Below are positions 28,439 to 36,656 of a stretch of 64,000 nt of DNA, one piece after another. Below the pieces are notes generated by a model. That model saw only the letters and a program-made list of their open reading frames with translations. It was not told the DNA's origin and did no database searches. The translations under genes were made by a program, and so were the position numbers. Source of the stretch: Vibrio alfacsensis (lineage in GTDB: Bacteria > Pseudomonadota > Gammaproteobacteria > Enterobacterales > Vibrionaceae); NCBI RefSeq assembly GCF_003544875.1, contig NZ_CP032094.1, forward strand, positions 1,532,878 through 1,596,877, read 5' to 3'. Numbering within the stretch: position 1 is the stretch's first letter; every line of letters begins with the position of its first letter.

Positions 28439-30285
28439 ATGTTTAAACGATTTGAAGGTTTTACTGAACCGTTCCCCAAATCACAGCCCGATCAACCCCC
28501 TACTGGGATTTTTGCTTTCCTTCGCCACTATACAAAAGGCTTCGAAAAGCCGTTGATCATCATGTCAATCATGTCGACTATTGTTGCCATTGTAGAGGTT
28601 TCTCTATTTGGTGCGATGGGCCAACTCGTTGACTGGCTTTCCACCAGCAACCCTGAAACGTTTTTGCAAGACAACAAAACCGAATTGATTTTCTATGGGT
28701 CATTGCTGCTTGTCGTCATGCCGATTCTTGTCGTGGTTTATTCTCTATTGATTCATCAAACCTTGCTTGGTAACTACCCAATGTCAATCCGTTGGTTAGC
28801 CCATCGCTACTTGCTCAATCAAAGCCTCAACTTCTACCAAGACGATTTCGCAGGCCGTGTCGCAACCAAGGTTATGCAGACCTCATTGGCTGTTCGTGAA
28901 ACCGTCATGAAAAGCATGGACGTATTTGTTTATGTTTCGGTTTATTTTACGAGCATGATCGTCATGTTGGCTGCGGCAGATTGGCGTTTGATGATCCCAA
29001 TGATTGTCTGGCTATTGGCTTACATCGCCATCCAAATTCACTTTGTCCCGAAACTCAAGGATGTCGCCTCCGAGCAAGCCGATGCCCGCTCAACCATGAC
29101 AGGTCGTATCGTTGACAGTTATACCAATATCCAAACCGTGAAACTCTTCTCTCATAGTAAACGGGAAACGGAATACGCAGAACAAGGCATGAAAGGGTTT
29201 CTTGATACTGTGTATCGCCAAATGCGCCTAGTGACTGGTTTTGACATCGCTGTTGAGATTTCAAACTACCTTTTGGTGTTCTCCGTCGCGGCACTGTCTA
29301 TTTTCCTATGGCTAGACAGCGCTATCAGTGTCGGTGCGATTGCTATCGCGATCAGTTTGGCATTGCGCGTGAATGGTATGTCGATGTGGATTAGAGGGCA
29401 GTCGGTGCATTGTTCGAAAACATGGGCACGGTAGTCGATGGGATGAAAACCCTTTCTAAACCGATCGACATCAAAGACGAGCCAAATGCAAATGAGCTTG
29501 TCGTGACAGACGGCGGTATCCACTTCGATAATGTCAGCTTCCACTATGGTGAGAAAAAAGGCGTACTCAACAATCTAAATTTACACATCAAACCTGGGGA
29601 AAAAGTGGGATTGGTCGGGCGCTCTGGTGCGGGTAAATCAACGCTGGTCAACTTGTTACTTAGATTTCATGATGTCGAAGAGGGTTGCATCAAAATTGAT
29701 GGTCAGGAGATCTCTCGTGTTACTCAAGACTCTCTGCGCGCCAAAATAGGCATGGTCACTCAAGATACGTCATTACTCCACCGTTCGATTCGTGACAATA
29801 TCTTGTACGGAAATCCAGATGCCTCAGAGGACGACCTGATCAAAGCGACTCAGCAGGCACACGCGCATGAGTTTATTGAAAGCCTTACCGACCCATTTGG
29901 GAACATCGGTTATGATGCACAAGTTGGTGAACGTGGTGTGAAACTTTCCGGTGGTCAACGTCAGCGCATCGCGATTTCGAGAGTATTGTTAAAGGATGCT
30001 CCTCTTTTGGTACTTGATGAAGCAACATCAGCCTTAGACTCGGAAGTCGAAGCGGCAATTCAAGAGAGTCTAAATGAATTAATGCAAGGCAAAACAGTCA
30101 TTGCCATCGCACACCGCTTATCGACGATTGCTCAAATGGATCGCCTAATTGTTCTCGATAAAGGCAGTATCGTTGAGCAAGGTACACACAAAGAACTCAT
30201 CGAAAGTAATGGCATTTATGCTCAACTATGGGCACACCAAACAGGCGGGTTTATTGCTGAAGAGATCGATGAAAAAAGCACGTAA
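28439..30285 (+). pseudogene. ABC exporter (permease-ATPase fusion), one frameshift
   Basis: The first frame encodes six transmembrane helices (about 35-320) of a type IV ABC exporter. The second encodes the ATPase: Walker A GRSGAGKS, LSGGQRQRIAIS signature and Walker B LLVLDEATSALDSE. The join is between about 29390 and 29403, where relatives read WIMWEVGALFENMGTV: one added base after GGGCA turns the first frame (WIRGQ) into VGALFENMG. The repaired protein has 615 residues, the usual length for a half-transporter of the multidrug/lipid type. RBS is TTTAGGATGAG. A sequencing error or recent mutation cannot be told apart here. Confidence 0.85.
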
Positions 30286-30307
30286 GCAGCACTTCAACTC
30301 AAACAAT

Positions 30308-30334
30308 AACGGCGCGTGATGCGCCGTTTTTTTA
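30308..30334 (+). terminator. Terminator of the ABC exporter gene
   Basis: AACGGCGC and GCGCCGTT form an 8-bp stem with a 5-base loop, followed by seven T in total. Confidence 0.95.
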
Positions 30335-30600
30335 TATCATTTGGCTATAACCACTTCCGCTATTTCTCGTCTCACGGGCCGCCTTATTTGAACCACTCTC
30401 ACAAAAAATCTCAACAATGAAACAAATAAAGTGATGAAAGTCACACTTACTTTGGTAATATAGCACCCCGTTGCGTATCTAAAAGCAGTGGACACAACGC
30501 CAAAAACTCTAGCTGAATTCATTTGTTACTTCACTTTTTGAGAAACAGCTATACTCAATAAATGGCTGAGTAATTAAACTAATAATAAGGTAATTAGCTT

Positions 30601-30717
30601 ATGTGTAAATGTGGTTCAATGCAGATCGTACAAGTTAAACCGAGCTGGGCTGACAAACTATTCGGCTACTCAGAGCGTTGGAAATGCCAACTTTGCTGTA
30701 AGATCTTTCGCTTTTAG
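30601..30717 (+). CDS. Small zinc-ribbon-like protein
   Basis: 38 residues starting MCKCGSMQIV and ending WKCQLCCKIFRF. Two CxC/CxxC cysteine pairs about 30 residues apart could bind zinc in a ribbon. A TAAGGTAATTAGCTT leader and a terminator at 30821 frame it as a separate small gene. It is below usual annotation size limits. I do not recognise a characterised family. Confidence 0.6.
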   Translation: MCKCGSMQIVQVKPSWADKLFGYSERWKCQLCCKIFRF

Positions 30718-30820
30718 CTGTCGTGTCTAGAGAGCATCGCGTTTTAAAGAATTTTGCGTTTAGAAAAGTAAAATCTAACCATAAAATTACAGTACCTTAG
30801 AATTTCTAAGAAAAGCAGTG

Positions 30821-30846
30821 ACCCGGCAGTCTATGTCGGGTTTTCA
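30821..30846 (+). terminator. Terminator
   Basis: ACCCGGCA pairs with TGTCGGGT (one G-U pair) and is followed by TTTTCATTTT; ends the small zinc-ribbon transcript. A palindrome CTTAGAATTTCTAAG precedes it at about 30797. Confidence 0.85.
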
Positions 30847-30971
30847 TTTTATAGACTTTCAGCATTTCCCTTAATTACCCCTAACTTTTCTCCTCCTAGC
30901 ATCAAGATGTCGGTTAGGTATAAAATCATGCCCACTTATTTCAATTCTTTCACATTACAAAATCGGTCACT

Positions 30972-31679
30972 ATGAACAAAAGTTTGCTGACGAATATTCT
31001 TGCCATCGTATTAATGGCAGCGGGATATTACATCCACAATGATTATATGTGGTACGCGGGTCTGTTCGCCTTTTCAGGTGCAATCACTAACTGGCTAGCT
31101 ATCCACATGTTGTTTGAGAAAGTACCAGGCTTATATGGCTCTGGCGTTATTCCTGCACGTTTTGAAGAATTCAAACTTGCAATCAAAAACTTGATGATGG
31201 AGCAATTCTTCACAGAGGCAAACATCGACCGTTTCCTAAATAAAGAAATGGCAGACGGGGTGAACATCAACCTCCAACCCGTCATTGAAAAAGTCAATTT
31301 AAATCCGGCGTTTGATTCTTTGGTCGAAGTGATCGAAGCATCGCAGTTTGGTGCAATGCTCGCAATGTTTGGCGGTGCTGAAGCACTACAACCAATGCGA
31401 CAACCTTTTGTTGAAAAAATGCAAGAATCTATTGTTGAACTGAGCAAGAGTGACAGCATAAAAGAGGCGCTCAAAGAACAACTAGAATCTCCGGCAATGA
31501 TGGATGAAATTAAACAAAATATTGAGAGCATCATTGATCAGCGTCTTAGCGAGCTAACGCCTGCGCTTGTAAAAGAAATCGTGCAGAAAATGATTAAAGA
31601 ACACCTAGGTTGGCTCGTCATTTGGGGCGGTGTGTTTGGTGGTTTAATCGGTATATTGACGACTTTCGTCAGTGCGTAG
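30972..31679 (+). CDS. DUF445 membrane protein
   Basis: 235 residues: two N-terminal hydrophobic helices (about 5-45), a conserved GAITNWLAIHMLFEKVPGLYGSGVIPARFEEFK block typical of DUF445 (YheB/YjiN-like), a long helical soluble region, and a C-terminal membrane helix (VIWGGVFGGLIGILTTFV). Both ends are probably anchored in the inner membrane. Function is unknown. Stands alone between terminators. Confidence 0.85.
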   Translation: MNKSLLTNILAIVLMAAGYYIHNDYMWYAGLFAFSGAITNWLAIHMLFEKVPGLYGSGVIPARFEEFKLAIKNLMMEQFFTEANIDRFLNKEMADGVNINLQPVIEKVNLNPAFDSLVEVIEASQFGAMLAMFGGAEALQPMRQPFVEKMQESIVELSKSDSIKEALKEQLESPAMMDEIKQNIESIIDQRLSELTPALVKEIVQKMIKEHLGWLVIWGGVFGGLIGILTTFVSA

Positions 31680-31695
31680 TAAGTACTCATGTCAT

Positions 31696-31746
31696 TTACA
31701 GAGTCAATTTAGGCGAGCTTATATCGATCCTTTTTTGACTCTGTAA
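31696..31746. repeat. Long-range inverted repeat
   Basis: TTACAGAGTCAA and TTGACTCTGTAA are perfect 12-bp arms 27 bases apart, between the convergent DUF445 and Lrp-type genes. A run TTTTTT lies just before the second arm. It may act as a joint terminator; the long loop is unusual. Confidence 0.6.
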
Positions 31747-31764
31747 GGGATCCTAAATACCCGC

Positions 31765-32241
31765 CTAACTTATCAATTCTGGGTTCACCCCGTAACCCGT
31801 TTTATGCTCCTCAATGACGACTTCACTGCGAGTTTGAATCACCCCCGGTAGCGTCCCCATCTTACTCGACATAAATTCTTGATACGCTTTCATACTCTTA
31901 ACACGAACTTTAATCATGGTGTCAAAATCACCGGATAGCGAGTAACACTCCTCAACTTCTGGCAATAGTTCGACCGCTTGAGCAAATTTTTCGAAAATAG
32001 AGAAACTGGTTTGATCAAGGCGAATGTGGATAAACACTTGAACGTCTAAACCCAGTTTTTCTGCATTTATCTCAGCATGATAACCATTGATGTACCCCTC
32101 ACGCTCCAACCTCTTCACACGTTCAGAGCAAGGGGATGTGGTCAAATTGACGTGCTTAGCCAATTCAACAATTGGGAGTCTTCCTTTCGAGTGTAAAAGT
32201 CGCAATATTTGTAAATCTATCCTATCCAGTTGTTCACTCAT
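31765..32241 (-). CDS. Lrp/AsnC-family transcriptional regulator
   Basis: 158 residues: N-terminal helix-turn-helix (about 5-60, DLQILRLLHSKGRLPIVELAKHVNLTTSPCSERVKRLE) and C-terminal RAM ligand domain (about 70-150, YSLSGDFDTMIKVRVKSMKAYQEF). It binds amino acids and acts as an octameric DNA-bending regulator. No obvious target is adjacent; the proline genes lie 2 kb away. ATG start at 32241. Confidence 0.9.
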   Translation of the reverse strand: MSEQLDRIDLQILRLLHSKGRLPIVELAKHVNLTTSPCSERVKRLEREGYINGYHAEINAEKLGLDVQVFIHIRLDQTSFSIFEKFAQAVELLPEVEECYSLSGDFDTMIKVRVKSMKAYQEFMSSKMGTLPGVIQTRSEVVIEEHKTGYGVNPELIS

Positions 32242-32558
32242 TCACTACATCCCTGAAACAAAGAAAGAATCATTACATTAATCTTTAATGAGTCGTTTGC
32301 AAATCCACAATTCGACAAGCTGTGAATTGCGCATGAATTTAGCTAATTCGCCAAACAAAACAGCGATGCCAAGTAAAATGACTAACTAAGAAATACGCTT
32401 TTATAAATCAAACGCTGAAAGTAAGTAATTTATAACTCGCTTTTTAGACCATAAAAAATGAAGCTATGACCTTTGCAGAGAAAAACTGAGCTTTATAGGA
32501 AAGTACTGAGACAAACAGTAAGGCAATAATACGGAAAAATAATGATTAGGAGAAAGCA
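32242..32558. other. Intergenic, no gene seen
   Basis: AT-rich divergent stretch between the Lrp-type gene and a small plus-strand gene. No RNA gene, repeat or clear operator recognised. Confidence 0.55.
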
Positions 32559-32720
32559 ATGATAACATTTCAACTGGCGTACAAACCATTTGGTGTTGGA
32601 GAATGGACCTATACGACTGTATCTCACGAAGTCGCAAAATCGCTGGCATCAGAGTACGCCTCTTATGGATGGCCAGTTATGCTCAATGGCTCCCCTTTTC
32701 AATTAAAGAAGAGCAATTAG
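32559..32720 (+). CDS. Small hypothetical protein
   Basis: 53 residues (MITFQLAYKPFGVG...PFQLKKSN) starting at an ATG with TTAGGAGAAAGCA in front, a good ribosome site. No cysteine motif, signal or membrane segment. The strong ribosome site and natural composition support a real gene; it ends 12 bases before the convergent zinc-ribbon-like gene. Confidence 0.55.
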   Translation: MITFQLAYKPFGVGEWTYTTVSHEVAKSLASEYASYGWPVMLNGSPFQLKKSN

Positions 32721-32731
32721 CTTAATTTAAA

Positions 32732-32980
32732 CTACAGTACTGCTGATGTTTGTCGCGCTGGATGTGGAATAACTTCACCGATGGCGCGATGATTACAACA
32801 ACGACAAAAATAATGTGGTTCCATTTCATAGTAATGTTCACCCGTTACAAATTTCGCCATTAGTTGGGTAAAACTCACTACCTTGCCAGTTAGTGTTTCC
32901 GTTTGCTCAGGTTCACTACGCTTCATGATCACTTTGTGTTGCGTTGGTTTTCTGCACGTTGAGCAATAAATATCCGGCAT
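32732..32980 (-). CDS. Small zinc-ribbon-like protein
   Basis: 82 residues with CSTCRKPTQH near the N-terminus (positions 6-15) and FCRCCNHR late (about 58-65): two CxxC pairs that fit a split zinc ribbon. The middle contains a short amphipathic stretch. ATG start with TTAGGGAGAGATG-like ribosome site (GGGAGAG). Function unknown. Confidence 0.75.
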   Translation of the reverse strand: MPDIYCSTCRKPTQHKVIMKRSEPEQTETLTGKVVSFTQLMAKFVTGEHYYEMEPHYFCRCCNHRAIGEVIPHPARQTSAVL

Positions 32981-33212
32981 TACATCTCTCCCTAATTTCT
33001 TACAGTACTACTGACAATTGACATATTCTGTTCAAAATAATTCCGTAATTAAAAGTGTGCTTGCTTTTTGTCCTAGATTCAAAAACTAAATAAAACAACG
33101 TAAAATGAGAGGTTGGTCGGACCAGGGGCCAATACGGGTCTCACTCTTTCAATTCATGCAAAAAACACATTATTCTGAATCAGTATTTGAATGAATAGAT
33201 CAGGGAAGTGAC

Positions 33213-33310
33213 ATGAATGTTCAACCAAAGTTAACCACCGAGCGACTCTTACTTAGACCATTTCATTATGATGATTGCTAACAAATCGCATTACTCGCGG
33301 GCGATAAACA
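33213..33310 (+). pseudogene. GNAT acetyltransferase N-terminal remnant
   Basis: Starts MNVQPKLTTERLLLRPFHYDD, the hallmark of RimJ/RimL-type acetyltransferases, then Cys and a TAA stop at codon 23. In-frame sequence after the stop still reads QIALLAGDKQ, as in the family, and then runs into the terminator of the opposite gene. The remaining 140 or so residues are missing. It is a truncated relic next to an intact GNAT gene 400 bases away. Confidence 0.75.
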
Positions 33311-33311
33311 A

Positions 33312-33338
33312 AGAAGCCAGCAATCTATGCTGGCTTCT
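33312..33338 (-). terminator. Terminator of the RRM gene
   Basis: AGAAGCCAGCA and TGCTGGCTTCT form a perfect 11-bp stem with a 5-base loop, 25 bases after the RRM gene stop. On the minus strand it is followed by TTTGTTT. Confidence 0.88.
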
Positions 33339-33362
33339 CTCAACGTTAGTCTTGTGCGGCAA

Positions 33363-33602
33363 TTAGTCTTGCGCGACTTTCACTCGGATTTTGCTTTTTG
33401 CTACATTGGATAAATTTAACGCATCCAACGCACAAATGGCTTCCGCTTCATCCGGCATAATGACAAAGCCAAAGCCTTTCGACAGACCCGTTTCTTGATC
33501 AAGAACCAAGGTACAAAGCTCTACTTTGCCGTAATTTGAGAATAGTGCGCGGAGATCTTGCTCAGTGGTTTCACGAGCCAAGTTTCTTACTAAAAGTTTC
33601 AT
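33363..33602 (-). CDS. RRM-type RNA-binding protein
   Basis: 79 residues, a single RNA recognition motif: RNP2 LLVRNL (3-8) and RNP1 KGFGFVIM (43-50), with the usual beta-alpha-beta-beta-alpha-beta order. Bacterial RRM proteins of this size are often cold-induced and bind single-stranded RNA. The long 5' leader (about 130 bases to the GNAT start) may be regulated by temperature, but no cold-shock motif was confirmed. Confidence 0.9.
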   Translation of the reverse strand: MKLLVRNLARETTEQDLRALFSNYGKVELCTLVLDQETGLSKGFGFVIMPDEAEAICALDALNLSNVAKSKIRVKVAQD

Positions 33603-33732
33603 AATAAACCTAGTTGGTTGGATAACGGCTCGATTCTCTCAGGTTATCTCTAGCAAACCAAGTGAATAATCTTTCGCAATCACTAACCGCTTCTGTTTAA
33701 ATAAATTTTTATTACCTCCAAGGGACAACAGT

Positions 33733-34263
33733 ATGGAAACAACACGTCTAAAACTGATACCTGCATGCTTGGAGCGGGCAGAAGAGGCCCACCACGCTGT
33801 GATGCATAGCCGGAAGACTCTCGAAGTCTTTCTTCCTTGGATCCCATATGCACTGACACTTGAAGCCATGATTGATGGAACACAAAAAGCAATCACTAAC
33901 TTTAAAAATTTCGAGGAAGAACTTCGTTACTTCATTATTGAGAAGCAAAGTGATCGCATGATTGGTGCTATCGGCCTCATGATCCGAGATAAGAAAGTCC
34001 CCTCGTTTGAGATTGGCTATTGGCTTGACGATACCTCTGTAGGAAAAGGTTATGCATCTGAAGCCCTACTCGAACTAGAACGTTATGCGTTTGAGGATTT
34101 AGGTGCAAGGCGAATTGCCATCACGGCGGACTCTACCAACCACAAAAGTCGAGCAGTCGCCGAACGTTGTGGATATGAGTTTGAAGGTGAGTTGAGAAAT
34201 GAACGTCTCAATACTTCAGGAAACTTAAGCAATACTGTGGTTTATGCCAAAATCAGAAACTAA
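33733..34263 (+). CDS. GNAT acetyltransferase (RimJ/RimL-like)
   Basis: 176 residues: METTRLKLIPACLERAEE start, acetyl-CoA loop DDTSVGKGYASEAL (about 98-111, Q/RxxGxG/A type), and the C-terminal DSTNHKSRAVAERCGYEFEGELR. Likely acetylates an alpha-amino group of a protein or a small amine. ATG follows AAGGGACAACAGT. Terminator shared with convergent putP follows directly. Confidence 0.9.
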   Translation: METTRLKLIPACLERAEEAHHAVMHSRKTLEVFLPWIPYALTLEAMIDGTQKAITNFKNFEEELRYFIIEKQSDRMIGAIGLMIRDKKVPSFEIGYWLDDTSVGKGYASEALLELERYAFEDLGARRIAITADSTNHKSRAVAERCGYEFEGELRNERLNTSGNLSNTVVYAKIRN

Positions 34264-34290
34264 AAAACCCGCGATGGTCGCGGGCTTTTG
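34262..34290. terminator. Bidirectional terminator
   Basis: CCCGCGA and TCGCGGG form a 7-bp stem with a 3-base loop. A6 on the left and CTTTTGTTT on the right serve putP (minus) and the GNAT gene (plus). Confidence 0.9.
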
Positions 34291-34306
34291 TTTAGCGTAA
34301 GTAGAA

Positions 34307-35800
34307 TTAATCGAGTTCTACCAATTTCTTCTCATACGCTTTGTATTGATCGATAACATCTTGCGTTGCACCACCTGTCATCTTGCTCACCGAAACGATA
34401 GCAATGGTAGAGAAGATGATTCCCGGTACGATTTCGTAAACATCAAACCAACCGCCTGTGAGTTGTTTCCATACCACGATAGTGATACCGCCGACTAAGA
34501 TACCCGCTAGTGCACCGTTACGGTTCATGCCGTTCCAGTATAGGCTCAGTACAACTGCAGGACCAAACGCAGCACCGAAGCCTGCCCACGCGTAAGACAC
34601 AAGTCCTAACACTGAACTATCCGGAGTCATTGCAAGGAATAGAGCAATCAGAGAAATAGCGATAACGCCGACACGACCAATCATCACCACTTCTTCAGAA
34701 GAAGCATCAGGTTTAATCACTTGCTTGTAGAAATCTTCTGCAAGTGCAGATGACGAAACAAGAAGCTGAGAGTCCGCGGTACTCATTACTGCTGCTAGAA
34801 TGGCCGCAAGTAAGATACCTGCAATCACCGGGTGGAATACGGTGTTCACCAATAGCATAAAGATTTTTTCACCGTCATCGAGCTGCGTACCTGGGTGGTT
34901 TGTTACCCATACCAAACCCACTAAGCCGATCAACAACGCACCAGTCATAGAAAGTGCAGTCCAACCCACTGCAATACGACGCGCCGTCGTAAGGTCTTTA
35001 TTTGAACGTGATGCTTTAAAACGGGCTAAAATATGTGGCTGACCAAAGTAACCTAGACCCCAAGCCGCGAGTGAGATAATCGCAATTGCCGATAATGGCT
35101 CACCATTCACGTCGTTCCAAAGCGTTAGCAACTCTGGGTTAATCTCGCGCATGTCAGTTGCAAGTTGACCTAATCCACCATCCATCACGGCTACAGGTAC
35201 AATCATCAATGCCGCCGCCATGAGCAAGCCTTGCACTAAGTCCGTCCAAGATACCGCTAAGAAGCCACCAAATAGTGTGTACGACACCACACATACTGTG
35301 CCGATCACAACCGCGATGCTGTAATCCAAGCCGAATACGGTTTCAAACAATTTACCCCCTGCTACCAAACCTGAGCTGGTGTAGAAAAGGAAAAACAAAA
35401 GAATGAAAAACGCAGAGATTGTCTGGATCAGTTTCGACTTATCGTTAAAACGACGCGATAAAAATTCTGGCAGTGTTAGCGAATCCGTTTGAATGCTGAA
35501 CGTACGAAGACGCTTGGCGTTAATTAGCCAGTTGGCCCATGTACCCAGCAATAGACCACCCGCTAGCCAAAACGCTTCAATACCTGCCGCATACGCATAC
35601 CCCGGCAGACCAAGTAGCAACCAACCACTCATGTCTGATGCGCCTGCAGAAAGTGCCGCTGGCCAAGGGCCAAGGCTACGACCACCTAGAAAGTAGTCCG
35701 ATGAATTGGAAGTCCTCTTATACGCATAAACGCCAATGGCAACCATAATTAACAAATACGCCACGAATGTGGTCGTGATAGCAAAACCATTTTCTATCAT
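34307..35800 (-). CDS. putP: Sodium/proline symporter
   Basis: 497 residues from the ATG at 35798-35800 (MIENGFAITTTF), chosen for the GAGGA ribosome site; the longer frame lacks one. Twelve or thirteen membrane helices of the SSS family with the signature GGRSLGPWPAALSAGASDMSGWLLLGLPG and the Na+-site helix TADSQLLVSSSALAEDFY. Imports proline for PutA. Third gene of the putA-ALDH fragment-putP set on the minus strand, all reading away from oriCII-distal putR. Confidence 0.96.
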   Translation of the reverse strand: MIENGFAITTTFVAYLLIMVAIGVYAYKRTSNSSDYFLGGRSLGPWPAALSAGASDMSGWLLLGLPGYAYAAGIEAFWLAGGLLLGTWANWLINAKRLRTFSIQTDSLTLPEFLSRRFNDKSKLIQTISAFFILLFFLFYTSSGLVAGGKLFETVFGLDYSIAVVIGTVCVVSYTLFGGFLAVSWTDLVQGLLMAAALMIVPVAVMDGGLGQLATDMREINPELLTLWNDVNGEPLSAIAIISLAAWGLGYFGQPHILARFKASRSNKDLTTARRIAVGWTALSMTGALLIGLVGLVWVTNHPGTQLDDGEKIFMLLVNTVFHPVIAGILLAAILAAVMSTADSQLLVSSSALAEDFYKQVIKPDASSEEVVMIGRVGVIAISLIALFLAMTPDSSVLGLVSYAWAGFGAAFGPAVVLSLYWNGMNRNGALAGILVGGITIVVWKQLTGGWFDVYEIVPGIIFSTIAIVSVSKMTGGATQDVIDQYKAYEKKLVELD

Positions 35801-35937
35801 TAGATAGTCCTCGTTATAATTATTTCCTTCCTTGTTTCTTCTGGTATTTTGCCGTCTCAGCAATACACCAGAACAAGAGATACCAACCCAAGTTAGCTCT
35901 TCGGCTCTTTGTTGTTAGGTTGGCACCACAAGTCAGG

Positions 35938-36645
35938 TTAGTGGGCGTCGCTTCCCAACTCGAGTAGAGTCGCGTTACCACCCACCGCTGTAATATTTAT
36001 CGTTCGAGTACGCTCGGTAATAAAGCGTAACGACAAATGAGGATCGTGAGCCACCGTCGGTGACTCCAAATCCGTTTCAGACACTAAACCGACGATGGCA
36101 CCGTCACGCTTAGCCAGTTGTAAGTTAAGCGCATGCTCAACCTGTGAATACCCAACATAACCAACACTGCGCACGTCACTGTCTAACAGCGGGGAAGACG
36201 CATCGTACGCAACCACTTGGACTAGGTTAGATGGGAAAGTTGCTGACGCCACAGCGTGATTAACCAATTGATTAAACTCTGTATTGTCACTGCAAATCAC
36301 CACACTGTTACCCGCAATTAGGGCACAAGTGATCATTGCAAAAGTGCTGTACAACGCATTCTCAGTGTTCGTTAGATCATTTTCACAAATGATCAAAGCC
36401 ACACCGCGCCCCGCCGCGTACAACTCGTTAGTTTCGCCTGTCGGTCCCACTAACTGATGTGTCTCTGCTAATAAGCTTGACGCTTGTTGCAAGTGGTAAG
36501 CGATAACTTTACCAACCACAGCGTGTTGCTCTTCAGCAGCAGATTTAAGTGCAAGTAAGTGCTCACATTTATAATCAAAATCGGTCAGATTCCACTGCTC
36601 CCATGCAGAGAATGCATCTTTAAAATAGGTGATCTGATGAACCAT
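35938..36645 (-). CDS. ALDH-like protein of the proline operon, no catalytic Cys
   Basis: 235 residues, 11 bases downstream of putA and read in the same direction. It resembles the N-terminal part of an aldehyde dehydrogenase coenzyme domain (GRGVALIICENDL..., CALIAGNSVVIC, LVQVVAYDASSPLL). It stops before the catalytic domain and lacks both the catalytic Cys and the EXGG glutamate motif. So it cannot be an active P5C dehydrogenase; such proteins are nevertheless annotated that way in vibrios. Its placement suggests a structural or regulatory partner of PutA, or a relic kept in the operon. There is no frame disruption. Confidence 0.75.
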   Translation of the reverse strand: MVHQITYFKDAFSAWEQWNLTDFDYKCEHLLALKSAAEEQHAVVGKVIAYHLQQASSLLAETHQLVGPTGETNELYAAGRGVALIICENDLTNTENALYSTFAMITCALIAGNSVVICSDNTEFNQLVNHAVASATFPSNLVQVVAYDASSPLLDSDVRSVGYVGYSQVEHALNLQLAKRDGAIVGLVSETDLESPTVAHDPHLSLRFITERTRTINITAVGGNATLLELGSDAH

Positions 36646-36656
36646 AATGAGACTCC

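Noticed and set aside
36340..36400. Two ATGATCA sequences in the ALDH-like gene near the put iterons
   Set aside because: Flanks (CAAATGATCAAAG, GCAATGATCACTT) do not match the origin iterons.
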